Positions 31,876-40,208 of a DNA stretch of 40,828 bases are shown here, in pieces; positions within the stretch are counted from its first letter, which is position 1; each line of letters begins with the position of its first letter. The notes beneath the pieces were generated by a model. That model was not told the origin of the DNA and ran no database searches. It worked only from the letters and a program-made list of their open reading frames with translations. The DNA comes from JBCDLI01 sp038745535. Lineage in GTDB: Bacteria > Pseudomonadota > Alphaproteobacteria > Rhizobiales > Rhizobiaceae. Location of the stretch: positions 1-40,828 of the forward strand of contig JBCDLI010000019.1 of assembly GCA_038745535.1 (NCBI GenBank). Reading direction: 5' to 3'. The translations under genes were made by a program, and so were the position numbers.

Positions 31876-32010
31876 GGTGTTAGCCGCCTTGTTTTTCGGG
31901 CGAAATTTCTACCAAAGACTACGGCGCTGCAAGTGTTGCCGCAATGCAACGAAAGGGAGAGGAAGGCGGGCGGCTTGTGCTGCGGGGTTCGTAAGCGCCT
32001 GCGAGTAAAG

Positions 32011-33384
32011 CTAGTATGCCTCTTCCATGAAAACGCGGTCGATGTCGCGTTCCCAGACGCTGTTGTAGAGCGTCACCAACTGCTCTGCAGCCGTCGTTCC
32101 GCGCGCAACAATCTCTTCAAGCGGCGCAAGGAAATGCGTCTCGTCAAAACCATCACCATTGAGTTTCGCCCGGCGTCGCAGACCCGCGCGGGAAAGGCTT
32201 AGTACCTCGCGGGCGATTTCATGGAGCTTATGGTCCTGCATGGATGCATTCAGACCGAATTTTGGGACATCGTCACGCAGCGCAACGACGTCTTCAAATG
32301 TCCATTCAGACGTCATGGAATGGGCATCATTCAAGCTCGTTTCATCATAGAGAAGTCCGACCCAAAACGCTGGCAGCGCGCAGATGCGTCTCCACGGTCC
32401 GCCGTCGGCGCCTCGCATCTCTATGAACCGTTTTAGCCGTACTTCCGGGAAGAGTGTCGAAAGGTGGTTGGTCCAATCACCCATATTAGGTTCTGTGTCG
32501 GCGAGCGGGCCGCTAGCCTTCCCATCCATAAACTGGCGGAAAGTTGCGTGCGTGCAGTCGACATAGTGACCATGGCGGAGCACGAAGTACATTGGAACGT
32601 CCAGCGCCCAATTCACGTAGTCTGCGAAGCCAAAATCCTCCGAAAACACAAACGGCAACACGCCAGCGCGGTTATTGTCCGTGTCCCGCCAGATATCTGC
32701 CCGCCACGAAACAAGGCCGTTCGGCTTGCCATCGGTAAACGGAGAATTGGCAAACAGCGCCGTCGCAATTGGCTGCAATTTGTACGCAACCTGCATCTTG
32801 CGACGCATGTCTGCTTCGGATGAAAAATCCAGGTTGACTTGGATCGTCGATGTCCGATGCATCATGTCGAGGCCTTGGCTACCGACCTTCGGCATGTACG
32901 CACGCATGATGTCGTAGCGCGATTTCGGCATACGAGGTGTTTCGTCGAGCGTCCATTTAGGACTGCCACCGAGCCCTAAAAACTTGATGCCGAGGGGCTC
33001 CGCCACCTGTCGAAGAGTGGTTAGGTGCTGGTTGGATTCACGGCATGTCTGGTGAATTGTCTCCAGCGGCGCTCCTGAAAGCTCGAACTGACCGCCCGGC
33101 TCCAGGCTAATGGCCCCCATACCGGACGGTTCGAAGAGACCGATAATGCGGCCATCATCCGTGATGGGAGACCAACCGGACTTCTCTTCCATTCCTTCCA
33201 GAAGGGATTTGATCGACCGCTCGCCTTCGTAGGGCACAGGCGCGTGACTATCGGTGAAAAACGGGAACTTCTCGTGCTCGGTGCCGATGCGCCACTTTGC
33301 GGCCGGTTTACAGCCCGCTTCAAGATCCGCGACGAGGTCATCAATGCCTGAAATCGGTGTGTCGTCAGATGTGTCGCGCGCCAT
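32011..33384 (-). CDS. gshA: Glutamate-cysteine ligase, plant/alphaproteobacterial type
   Basis: 457 residues, the normal length for this type. The ATG at 33384 has an AGGGA site 6 bases upstream. Diagnostic segments are Lys-Trp-Arg-Ile-Gly-Thr-Glu-His-Glu-Lys-Phe near residue 30, Gly-Ala-Ile-Ser-Leu-Glu-Pro-Gly-Gly-Gln-Phe-Glu-Leu-Ser-Gly-Ala, Gly-Leu-Gly-Gly-Ser-Pro-Lys-Trp, Met-His-Arg-Thr-Ser-Thr-Ile-Gln-Val-Asn-Leu-Asp, and Arg-Phe-Ile-Glu-Met-Arg-Gly-Ala-Asp. It carries out the first and limiting step of glutathione synthesis, ligating Glu and Cys with ATP. It lies 99 bases downstream of rsmE on the same strand, an arrangement common in Hyphomicrobiales. Confidence 0.95.
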   Translation of the reverse strand: MARDTSDDTPISGIDDLVADLEAGCKPAAKWRIGTEHEKFPFFTDSHAPVPYEGERSIKSLLEGMEEKSGWSPITDDGRIIGLFEPSGMGAISLEPGGQFELSGAPLETIHQTCRESNQHLTTLRQVAEPLGIKFLGLGGSPKWTLDETPRMPKSRYDIMRAYMPKVGSQGLDMMHRTSTIQVNLDFSSEADMRRKMQVAYKLQPIATALFANSPFTDGKPNGLVSWRADIWRDTDNNRAGVLPFVFSEDFGFADYVNWALDVPMYFVLRHGHYVDCTHATFRQFMDGKASGPLADTEPNMGDWTNHLSTLFPEVRLKRFIEMRGADGGPWRRICALPAFWVGLLYDETSLNDAHSMTSEWTFEDVVALRDDVPKFGLNASMQDHKLHEIAREVLSLSRAGLRRRAKLNGDGFDETHFLAPLEEIVARGTTAAEQLVTLYNSVWERDIDRVFMEEAY

Positions 33385-33483
33385 AGACTATCCCTGAATT
33401 TTCGCAGCGGGTTGTGCATGAAGCAATTGTGCACTGCAAGGCGCTTGGCCACGCAAAGCTGTGGTCATTGGCGCGGCCACAGC

Positions 33484-34221
33484 CTATCGCCAATCCCCAA
33501 TGGTCGCCTGAACCAAAGCCATCGCTGCCACTGCAGCGGTATCTGCTCGCAAAATGCGAGGGCCAAGCGGTATAGAAACCACAAACGGCAATTCGCGCAG
33601 ATGTTCGCGCTCTGCATCAGAAAATCCGCCTTCGGGGCCAATAAGCAGTGCCAATTTCCGGTTTCCGACGTCTCGAAGCTTGGTCAACGGGTTCTGTGTC
33701 TGCTCATCTTCATCACAGAAAATCAGGGCTCGCGACGGGTCCCAAGCTTCGATTAATTCGCGAAGGTATTTCAACTCATGGCATTCCGGTACGTTGAGCA
33801 CCCCGCATTGCTCACAGGCCTCAATTGCCCAAGCCCGCATTTTTTCCGGCAGTACACGCCTATTCTGCGTAAATTCCGTCATCACCGGCCGAATTGACCC
33901 GACCCCCATCTCTGTTGCTTTCTGGATCACATAATCGAGACGCCCCGTTTTTAGCGGTGCAAAACAAAATACGATGTCTGGCTTTGCCACCTGCGTCCGT
34001 TCAATTGAGACGCAGCGAAGAACACATGCTTTCTTTGATCGAATTTCTATGCGCGCCCGCCATTCACCGTCATGGCCGTTGAAAACCAACAGGTCGTCTC
34101 CTTCTCGGCGACGGAGTACTTTGAGCAAATAGTTCGTCTGCGCTCGATCAGGCTCAACAACGGCGTCAGCTTCCAGCTTTCCAGTGACGTGGAGCCGTTG
34201 AAGTTTATAGTTTGCCCGCAT
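33484..34221 (-). CDS. rsmE: 16S rRNA (uracil-1498-N3)-methyltransferase
   Basis: 245 residues. An N-terminal PUA-like part (Arg-Leu-His-Val...Gln-Thr-Asn-Tyr-Leu-Leu-Lys-Val-Leu-Arg-Arg-Arg-Glu-Gly-Asp) is followed by the SPOUT methyltransferase domain with its C-terminal knot: Lys-Ala-Thr-Glu-Met-Gly-Val, Glu-Ala-Cys-Glu-Gln-Cys-Gly, Leu-Ile-Gly-Pro-Glu-Gly-Gly-Phe-Ser and Leu-Gly-Pro-Arg-Ile-Leu-Arg-Ala-Asp-Thr-Ala. These are RsmE signatures and bind S-adenosylmethionine. It methylates U1498 in helix 44 of 16S rRNA. The ATG at 34221 has AAGG a short distance upstream. It lies first in a likely two-gene unit with gshA. Confidence 0.95.
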   Translation of the reverse strand: MRANYKLQRLHVTGKLEADAVVEPDRAQTNYLLKVLRRREGDDLLVFNGHDGEWRARIEIRSKKACVLRCVSIERTQVAKPDIVFCFAPLKTGRLDYVIQKATEMGVGSIRPVMTEFTQNRRVLPEKMRAWAIEACEQCGVLNVPECHELKYLRELIEAWDPSRALIFCDEDEQTQNPLTKLRDVGNRKLALLIGPEGGFSDAEREHLRELPFVVSIPLGPRILRADTAAVAAMALVQATIGDWR

Positions 34222-34419
34222 CGGATACCTTCGCGGTCACGCCGCCAAATTTACCTCGTCGCTACTGCGACAATTTGGTGTTTTCATGCAACACTTATCG
34301 CCGCCGCGAGTTACCTGACCGCAAACAGGGACTTTCTTCTTGTCCTTGCGGAATGCGCCAACTACGTCGCATTCACAGCATTCATTTAGGCTTTTGTGAA
34401 CCGTAAGGGCGGCGGGATC

Positions 34420-34560
34420 ATGCGTGTATTCATTCTTACATCGGGCGCAGCCATCGGCATCGCGTTTTGGGCAATGGCTGTCTTATCGGCCGGCGCCACC
34501 TCAGAGGTAGCCGTCGACGGCTACGGCGTCTCCGCAAAGACGACAGCGAATTTACAATAG
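34420..34560 (+). CDS. Possible 46-residue secreted or membrane peptide
   Basis: A short frame Met-Arg-Val-Phe-Ile-Leu-Thr-Ser-Gly-Ala-Ala-Ile-Gly-Ile-Ala-Phe-Trp to TAG, in the 409-base gap between rsmE and the lactate dehydrogenase-type gene. The first about 27 residues look like a signal peptide or single membrane helix (cleavage near Ala-Gly-Ala-Thr), and the remaining 19 residues are polar. AAGGG lies about 11 bases upstream. I know no homologue; it could be chance. The rest of the gap (34222-34419 and 34561-34630) shows no other gene. Confidence 0.35.
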   Translation: MRVFILTSGAAIGIAFWAMAVLSAGATSEVAVDGYGVSAKTTANLQ

Positions 34561-34630
34561 CCAGCACTGGCCTTATTGAGGGGTCTCTTTCTGAAGAAGC
34601 ACGTAAACGTGCCGCCAGTGCGAGTGATCC

Positions 34631-35827
34631 ATGTTTTTCTCCGAACCGACAAGCGTCGAAGATTTAAGAAAACGCGCGAAGTTTCGCGTCCCCAAGATGT
34701 TTTACGATTACGCTGATTCCGGCGCGTGGACCGAGGGTACCTACAAGCGAAACACCTCCGCCTTCGCTGACGTTCAGCTACGCCAGCGCGTGGCCGTCGA
34801 CATTGAGCATCGCTCCGTGAAGTCACAGATGATCGGCCACGACGTTTCCATGCCGGTCGCGCTTTCACCCGTCGGAATGACCGGCATGCAGCACGCCGAC
34901 GGTGAGATTGCCGCCGCGAGAGCTGCTGAAAAATTCGGCGTGCCGTTCACACTTTCAACAATGAGCGTTTGCTCGATAGAGGCCGTTGCAGAGGCGACTA
35001 CTAAACCGTTCTGGTTTCAGCTCTACGTGATGCGCGATCGCGGGTTCATCGAGGCGCTGATTGGGCGAGCAAAAACCGCCGGATGCTCCGCGCTGGTGTT
35101 GACGCTTGATCTTCAGGTGCTCGGCCAGCGCCACAAGGACATTAAAAACGGCCTCTCTGTGCCGCCAAAGCCCACCCTTGCCGCGATCGCAAATTTGGCG
35201 ACCAAGCCGCAATGGTGCTTGGAAATGCTCGGCACCAAAAATCGCACCTTCGGTAACATCGTTGGCCACGCTCCCGGCGTGACCAACATGAGCTCGCTTT
35301 CTGAATGGACCGCTTCGCAATTCGATCCATCCCTCAATTGGAGCTCCATCGACTGGATCAAATCCAAGTGGGACGGAAAATTGATCCTCAAGGGTATCAA
35401 TGACGTGGAAGACGCGTTGATTGCAGCTGATGTGGGCGCAGACGCTATAATCGTCTCGAACCACGGTGGCCGCCAGCTCGACGGCGCGCGTCCAAGCATC
35501 GAAGTCTTACCAGAGATCGTTGAAGCGGTAGGCGACCGCATCGAAGTGCACTTTGATAGCGGCATTCGCAGCGGACAGGACGTGTTGAAGGCCATCGCGC
35601 TCGGCGCCACAGCGACCTATATCGGGCGGGCTTTCATTTATGGCTTGGGTGCCATGGGCGAAAAAGGCGTGACCAAAGCGCTGGAGTTCATCCACAAAGA
35701 GCTCGATATCTCGATGGGCCTTTGTGGCGAGACTGACATTAGAAATGTTGGTCAGCATAATTTGCATATGCCCGGGCAGGATACGAGAAGGGCACCGGTT
35801 CGCGAAATGAAAAAGCCCGCGGCCTAA
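34631..35827 (+). CDS. lldD: FMN-dependent L-lactate dehydrogenase / alpha-hydroxy-acid oxidase family
   Basis: 398 residues. The TIM-barrel FMN enzyme is clear: Arg-Val-Pro-Lys-Met-Phe-Tyr-Asp-Tyr-Ala-Asp-Ser-Gly-Ala near the start, Pro-Val-Ala-Leu-Ser-Pro-Val-Gly-Met-Thr-Gly, Phe-Thr-Leu-Ser-Thr-Met-Ser, Phe-Trp-Phe-Gln-Leu-Tyr-Val, Leu-Lys-Gly-Ile, and the catalytic Ser-Asn-His-Gly-Gly-Arg-Gln-Leu-Asp-Gly (His near residue 277), then Asp-Ser-Gly-Ile-Arg-Ser-Gly and Tyr-Ile-Gly-Arg-Ala. It oxidises L-lactate or another alpha-hydroxy acid and passes electrons to the quinone pool. Related enzymes (glycolate or mandelate type) cannot be excluded, and no permease or regulator is adjacent. The tail ends with a Lys-Pro-Ala-Ala. 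Confidence 0.9.
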   Translation: MFFSEPTSVEDLRKRAKFRVPKMFYDYADSGAWTEGTYKRNTSAFADVQLRQRVAVDIEHRSVKSQMIGHDVSMPVALSPVGMTGMQHADGEIAAARAAEKFGVPFTLSTMSVCSIEAVAEATTKPFWFQLYVMRDRGFIEALIGRAKTAGCSALVLTLDLQVLGQRHKDIKNGLSVPPKPTLAAIANLATKPQWCLEMLGTKNRTFGNIVGHAPGVTNMSSLSEWTASQFDPSLNWSSIDWIKSKWDGKLILKGINDVEDALIAADVGADAIIVSNHGGRQLDGARPSIEVLPEIVEAVGDRIEVHFDSGIRSGQDVLKAIALGATATYIGRAFIYGLGAMGEKGVTKALEFIHKELDISMGLCGETDIRNVGQHNLHMPGQDTRRAPVREMKKPAA

Positions 35828-35929
35828 CGAGGCCACGCTGATCTTTGCCTAAAGCGCGCGTGAGCCTTTGTTTCGCCGTTCCGCCGCGCTAATTCAACAG
35901 CACAAGAAGGGCGAGGGGCTCGCGCTCAC

Positions 35930-37285
35930 ATGAACAAAATCGATGTTATACGCACAGACGACGAAGTCGATATCGTAGCAAATGAACAGTTGGGCGATCG
36001 TCCGGCAGACGATGCCAATCGTGGCCCATTTGGCTTTCCCGTCCACGGTGAGCGGGCAGCTGCACTCGGCGAGGTTCACGCGAGGCCAGCTCCGCAATTC
36101 TCGTCTCCGCGGACGCTTTTGAAACTGTGTTTCATGACCGACGGCGGGAAGTCCGTAGACCATGCCGTTCTTGCCCAGCTGTCACGGCAAAATGGGCTCG
36201 CACCGCCATCGGCAGATGCGCGGCACCATAAAGTGATTGCTGGCAGCGGGTCTGTCTGGTGGGAAAGGCATACCGAAGCGTCCACCTATATGTGGGAAGG
36301 ACACGCGCCCGCCGAAATAGCCGATACCGCGAAAGGCCATCCCTTCGGTGACGCTTTTCCAGCGCCGGGGCTTCTTCTTGCTGCTGTTCGGATCGATGTG
36401 ATCAATTGGCTCGATGATCTGTCGAAACTTCATGTCATCTTTGATCCAAAGACGATGTGCTGTTCATTGACTGAAAGCGGTAACGCCATGGCGATAACCG
36501 ACTTTAGGCAGGATAAGAACGGGCTAACGCGCATTGTCCTGATGGAGAAGGGCGTGTCACAGCAGCGTCTGGGCGTGCTTTCTCAGCGTCTGTTTGACGT
36601 TGAGATTTATCGCACGATGGCGATGCTTGGTCTGCCGCTAGCCCAAAGCCTTTCGCCCCGCATGAAACGCGCGGAAGATCGTCTTGCAGAACTTACCCAT
36701 GAAATGCGCTCAATCGGTGCCGATGATGCCGAAGACCTGCTGAAAGAATTTACCTCACTTGCCGCCGAGCTTGAGGCCGATGCCGCGTCGAGTCTCTACC
36801 GGTTCGGTGCCAGCCGCGCCTACGACGAGATTGTGAATGACCGTTTGAACGCGTTGGAAGAAAGCGCGGTGCCCGGCTATGCGACATGGAAAAACTTTCT
36901 GGGCCGTCGCTTAGCACCAGCGATGCGCACGTGCCGGGCAATTGAAGAGCGCCAGGCGAACCTTTCACGCAAACTATCACGTGCTGCAAACCTACTACGC
37001 ACCCGCGTGGATGTGGAAGTGGAAAAACAGAACCGCGACCTGCTCAACTCCATGAACCGTCGCGCGAAGATGCAGCTTCGCCTACAGCAAACGGTTGAGG
37101 GCCTCTCGGTTGCTGCGGTGTCCTATTATGTCGTTGGCCTGTTCGCCTATCTCGCCTCTGGCGTTATCAGTGAAACTTCGCCGGTTTCAAAAACGCTTGT
37201 GGTTGCGCTTTTTGTGCCAGTCGCCATCGGTGGCATTTGGTGGACGGTACGGCGCATTCGGCGCCGACATATGGAGCAGCAATAA
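35930..37285 (+). CDS. DUF3422 family protein
   Basis: 451 residues. The N-terminus has the family pattern Gly-Pro-Phe-Gly-Phe-Pro-Val-His-Gly-Glu-Arg-Ala-Ala-Ala-Leu-Gly-Glu-Val-His-Ala-Arg-Pro. The middle has Trp-Trp-Glu-Arg-His-Thr-Glu-Ala-Ser-Thr-Tyr, then long helices (Leu-Ala-Glu-Leu-Thr-His-Glu-Met, Leu-Lys-Glu-Phe-Thr-Ser-Leu-Ala-Ala-Glu-Leu-Glu-Ala). A conserved Arg-Phe-Gly-Ala-Ser-Arg-Ala-Tyr and Leu-Gln-Gln-Thr-Val-Glu-Gly-Leu-Ser-Val-Ala-Ala-Val-Ser-Tyr-Tyr lead into two C-terminal membrane segments (about residues 387-440) and a basic tail (Arg-Arg-Ile-Arg-Arg-Arg). The function is unknown. It ends immediately before a bidirectional terminator. Confidence 0.85.
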   Translation: MNKIDVIRTDDEVDIVANEQLGDRPADDANRGPFGFPVHGERAAALGEVHARPAPQFSSPRTLLKLCFMTDGGKSVDHAVLAQLSRQNGLAPPSADARHHKVIAGSGSVWWERHTEASTYMWEGHAPAEIADTAKGHPFGDAFPAPGLLLAAVRIDVINWLDDLSKLHVIFDPKTMCCSLTESGNAMAITDFRQDKNGLTRIVLMEKGVSQQRLGVLSQRLFDVEIYRTMAMLGLPLAQSLSPRMKRAEDRLAELTHEMRSIGADDAEDLLKEFTSLAAELEADAASSLYRFGASRAYDEIVNDRLNALEESAVPGYATWKNFLGRRLAPAMRTCRAIEERQANLSRKLSRAANLLRTRVDVEVEKQNRDLLNSMNRRAKMQLRLQQTVEGLSVAAVSYYVVGLFAYLASGVISETSPVSKTLVVALFVPVAIGGIWWTVRRIRRRHMEQQ

Positions 37286-37286
37286 A

Positions 37287-37308
37287 AAAGCGGGCCGAAG
37301 CCCGCTTT
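37287..37308. terminator. Bidirectional terminator between DUF3422 and the LysR gene
   Basis: AAAGCGGGC (37287-37295) pairs with GCCCGCTTT (37300-37308) around a CGAA/TTCG tetraloop. On the minus strand six T follow the stem, a strong terminator for the LysR gene ending at 37331; on the plus strand a T-rich stretch (CATTTTGTTTTG) follows directly after the DUF3422 stop at 37285. Confidence 0.9.
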
Positions 37309-37330
37309 CATTTTGTTTTGTAGAGTAGTG

Positions 37331-38359
37331 TTAGTTGTTGCTCGGATCGTGCGTTGTGTTCGACCCGAAGCTGTTTGAGTATCCGGGGCGGGCAGCCGGT
37401 TGTCCCCGGCGTGTACCCGGCTGACGATCTTCGGCGGACTGACCCTGTTCGGCCGACTTAGGCAGTGCATCCCAGTAGGGCACATTACCAAACATCTCGG
37501 CCAGATAATCAATAAACAGGCGCACTTTAACCGGTAGGAACTGACGCGACGGATAAATCGCGTGGATCGCGGTGCTTTGGTTACCTTGAACATCGCCCAG
37601 AACGCGGACCAATCGGCCATCGGCGATTTCTTGACCAATTTCCCACGTTGAACGTAGCGCAATGCCTAGGCCCGCAAGGGCTGCTTCATGAACCACCTCA
37701 GAGGAGTTCGTCAGCAGCTTGGCATGAGGTTTCACAGCCGCTTTGCCCATCTCACCTTCGAGCTTCCATACCTCAGCGCCGGAATGGGTGAGACAGCTAT
37801 GATTTTCCAAATCAGCTACGGAGGTGGGCTGGCCGTGCACTTGGATGTACTCAGGGGACGCGCAAAGAATGCGCTTAATCGGAGCAAGCTTTCGAGCGAC
37901 AAGGCTGGAGTCTGCCAACTCTGCAATGCGGATTGCAACGTCAAACCCTTCACCAACAATGTCGGCGAAATCGTCCGAGAGCTGCAGGTTCACAGATAGG
38001 TCGCCGTTCTGCTCCATGAAACGCGAAAGGTTGGGCGCGATGTGCAGCCTGCCAAACGCCATCGGTGCTGAAACCTTCAGTGTACCGCGTGCCATCGCAG
38101 AACGACGCGAGACAAATGATTCCGCCTCTTCAACACCCGCGAGAATTGCGACCACGCGCTCGTAAAATCCCTGACCGGCTTCCGTAAGCGCGATTTGTCG
38201 AGTGGTTCGTTGTAATAGCCGCGTACCGAGGCGATCTTCCAACCGCCGCAAACGCTTTGACACCACTGCGGGAGATAGACCAAGCTCACGTCCGGCGGCT
38301 GACATACTGCCAGCGGCCACAACGTGCGCAAAAATTTCCATATCGCCAAAATTGCTCAT
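37331..38359 (-). CDS. LysR-family transcriptional regulator
   Basis: 342 residues. The ATG at 38359 has an excellent AGGAGG site 7 bases upstream. The N-terminal HTH reads Met-Glu-Ile-Phe-Ala-His-Val-Val-Ala-Ala-Gly-Ser-Met-Ser-Ala-Ala-Gly-Arg-Glu-Leu and Ser-Pro-Ala-Val-Val-Ser-Lys-Arg-Leu-Arg-Arg-Leu-Glu, standard for LysR. The effector domain includes Asp-Val-Ala-Ile-Arg-Ile-Ala-Glu-Leu and Gly-Leu-Gly-Ile-Ala-Leu-Arg-Ser-Thr-Trp. Compared with a typical 300-residue LysR, about 40 extra polar residues rich in Gln, Arg, Gly, Pro, Ser and Asn are found at the C-terminus. LysR proteins often control a divergent neighbour, but there is no divergent gene here, so no target is suggested. The ligand is unknown. 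Confidence 0.9.
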   Translation of the reverse strand: MSNFGDMEIFAHVVAAGSMSAAGRELGLSPAVVSKRLRRLEDRLGTRLLQRTTRQIALTEAGQGFYERVVAILAGVEEAESFVSRRSAMARGTLKVSAPMAFGRLHIAPNLSRFMEQNGDLSVNLQLSDDFADIVGEGFDVAIRIAELADSSLVARKLAPIKRILCASPEYIQVHGQPTSVADLENHSCLTHSGAEVWKLEGEMGKAAVKPHAKLLTNSSEVVHEAALAGLGIALRSTWEIGQEIADGRLVRVLGDVQGNQSTAIHAIYPSRQFLPVKVRLFIDYLAEMFGNVPYWDALPKSAEQGQSAEDRQPGTRRGQPAARPGYSNSFGSNTTHDPSNN

Positions 38360-38591
38360 GCACAGGCCTCCTACCTTAGTAATAGGGGTACCCGCGACAT
38401 ACTTCACAACCCCTACTGCGGCGAAGATTCCTTCTTATTATGCACGGAAGGGGACTTTGGTTCTATAATATGGCGGAAAGACGCTAATATGTCGCGGAGG
38501 GGACAGCTATGTCGCAGACATTAAACGCGTTCTTCACAGCCGCAAAGCTAATTTTACGCTCAACTGTAATGATTTCAGCGTTTTCGCATAG

Positions 38592-40181
38592 TTACGACTG
38601 ACTTTGCGCCTCTATGAGTCGCTTCACTTCCTCGACGATTTTGTTCGCATCCACCTCAAACTGTCCGGGACGCGCCTCGCGATACTCTTCGTTTGACGCA
38701 ATCGCGTCGGCCTGTCTGCGGCCCTCAATCATATCTTTGATCTGCACCACGCCCTTTTCGCGTTCATCGGAACCTTGGATGATCGCGATGGGGCAGCCGC
38801 GGCGGTCGGCGTATTTGAGTTGGTTGCCAAACTTCTTCCAATTGCCTTGATACATCTCCGCGCGGATACCTGCCTTGCGCAGGTCTTGTACCATTTTCTG
38901 GTAGGCGCCGAGCGCTTCGGTGTCGCCATCCATCACCGTCACGAGGACGGGGGCTTTGACGTCGTCCTGGCCAAGTTTGCCGAGGTTTTTGAGTGCCGTC
39001 ATCAGGCGGCTCACGCCGATAGAGAAGCCCGTCGCGGGAACATCTTGGCCCGTGAAGCGCTTCACCAACCCGTCGTAGCGCCCACCACCGCCGACGGAGC
39101 CGAACTGCACGACCTCGCCTTTTTCGTTTGTGACGTCGAACAGGAGTTCAGCTTCGTAGACCGGGCCGGTGTAGTATTCGAGGCCGCGGACCACTGAAAG
39201 GTCGATACGGATTCGATCAGGACCATAGCCACAAGCATCAACAATTTCTGCAATAGTGAAAAGTTCGGAGCCAATATATTGAGACTTAGGGCTTAGTCCA
39301 AACGCTAAATGAGAGAGGTCTTTAAGCGTTTCGAAATTCGAAAATACGTAGCCGCCGAGATTACCAGAAGCCGCTTCCGTGGACGTTGCATCATTAAAAT
39401 TCCGTGCTGTGGATATCGCTCCACCTAAATACAGGAACTGCAACAGCAAAAATATCTTGTCGGCATCCAATTCAGCCCCCGGTGTAAAGTCACCACTCTC
39501 ATCTTTGCGTCCTTTTCCTAGCAGGTCTGAGACGCCGGTCTCGCCAAGGCGATCAAATTTGTCCAACGCCCGCAGCACGGTCAGGCGCCGCTCGGCATTC
39601 TCTTCGCCGCCAAGCCCAATGGCTTCCATCACCCCGTCAAGCACTTTGCGGTTGTTGACGCGAATGACGTAGTCGCCGCGCTTGATACCCAGCGCTTCCA
39701 TGGTGTCGGCCATCATCATGCACATTTCGGCGTCGGCTTGGACGCCCGGCGCGCCGACGGTGTCGGCGTCAAACTGCATGAACTGGCGGAAACGACCGGG
39801 CCCGGGCTTTTCGTTTCTAAACACCCAGCCCGCGCGATAGGTGCGGTAGGGCAGCGCGATCTCGTTGATGTTTTGCGCCACATGGCGCGCGAGCGGCGCG
39901 GTCAGATCATAGCGCAGGCTCATCCATTGCTCGTCATCATCTTGCACCGAAAACACACCGGCATTCGGGCGGTCGGTGTCGGGCAGAAATTTTCCCAGCG
40001 CGTCTGTATACTCAAACATCGGCGTTTCGACAGGATCGAAGCCGTATTTTTCGTAGACGGTTTTGATCTTGGCGACCATCTCGTCGGTCGCGCGGATGTC
40101 GGCTGCGGTACGGTCGACAAACCCGCGTGGCTGGCGTGCCTTCAGTTTCTGAGGCTTCTTTTTCTTTTGATTTTTGGACAT
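38592..40181 (-). CDS. hisS: Histidyl-tRNA synthetase, divergent alphaproteobacterial form
   Basis: 529 residues, longer than the about 425 of E. coli HisRS. A basic start (Lys-Asn-Gln-Lys-Lys-Lys-Lys) leads into Lys-Ala-Arg-Gln-Pro-Arg-Gly-Phe. Class II motifs are clear: motif 1 Pro-Val-Glu-Thr-Pro-Met-Phe-Glu-Tyr, motif 2 Arg-Ala-Gly-Trp-Val-Phe-Arg-Asn-Glu-Lys-Pro-Gly at 116-127 with Gly-Arg-Phe-Arg-Gln-Phe, histidine motifs Arg-Gly-Leu-Glu-Tyr-Tyr-Thr-Gly and Gly-Gly-Gly-Gly-Arg-Tyr-Asp-Gly-Leu, and motif 3 Gly-Phe-Ser-Ile-Gly-Val-Ser-Arg-Leu. Motif 2 differs from the usual Arg-His-Glu-Arg-Pro-Gln, as in the lineage that charges tRNA-His lacking G-1. The insertion (about residues 234-313) lies in a low-GC block. 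No ribosome site precedes the start; instead a hairpin ending in T4 abuts it. Confidence 0.95.
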   Translation of the reverse strand: MSKNQKKKKPQKLKARQPRGFVDRTAADIRATDEMVAKIKTVYEKYGFDPVETPMFEYTDALGKFLPDTDRPNAGVFSVQDDDEQWMSLRYDLTAPLARHVAQNINEIALPYRTYRAGWVFRNEKPGPGRFRQFMQFDADTVGAPGVQADAEMCMMMADTMEALGIKRGDYVIRVNNRKVLDGVMEAIGLGGEENAERRLTVLRALDKFDRLGETGVSDLLGKGRKDESGDFTPGAELDADKIFLLLQFLYLGGAISTARNFNDATSTEAASGNLGGYVFSNFETLKDLSHLAFGLSPKSQYIGSELFTIAEIVDACGYGPDRIRIDLSVVRGLEYYTGPVYEAELLFDVTNEKGEVVQFGSVGGGGRYDGLVKRFTGQDVPATGFSIGVSRLMTALKNLGKLGQDDVKAPVLVTVMDGDTEALGAYQKMVQDLRKAGIRAEMYQGNWKKFGNQLKYADRRGCPIAIIQGSDEREKGVVQIKDMIEGRRQADAIASNEEYREARPGQFEVDANKIVEEVKRLIEAQSQS

Positions 40182-40183
40182 GG

Positions 40184-40208
40184 AAAACGGGCCGTCTGGT
40201 TCGGCCCG
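40184..40208 (-). terminator. Terminator-like hairpin directly upstream of the hisS start codon
   Basis: On the minus strand CGGGCCG and CGGCCCG (40202-40208 with 40088+100 to 40194) form a 7-bp perfect stem with a 7-base loop (AACCAGA), followed by TTTTCC and then the hisS ATG at 40181. It lies about 48 bases after the stop of the 92-residue protein gene, so it may simply terminate that gene. Its position leaves no room for a ribosome site, so it could also act on hisS expression as an attenuator-like element. Confidence 0.6.

Noticed and set aside
35812..35840. GGCCT/AGGCC hairpin at the end of the lactate dehydrogenase-type gene
   Set aside because: The stem is only 5 bp, contains the stop codon and lacks a T run, so I do not call it a terminator.
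38509..38601. A 30-codon frame with a GGAGGGG ribosome-like site, overlapping the end of hisS
   Set aside because: It is very short, has no recognisable features and overlaps hisS by 10 bases; the purine run alone is not enough. The gap 38360-38591 holds nothing else I can support; TATAAT at 38464 has no good -35 partner.
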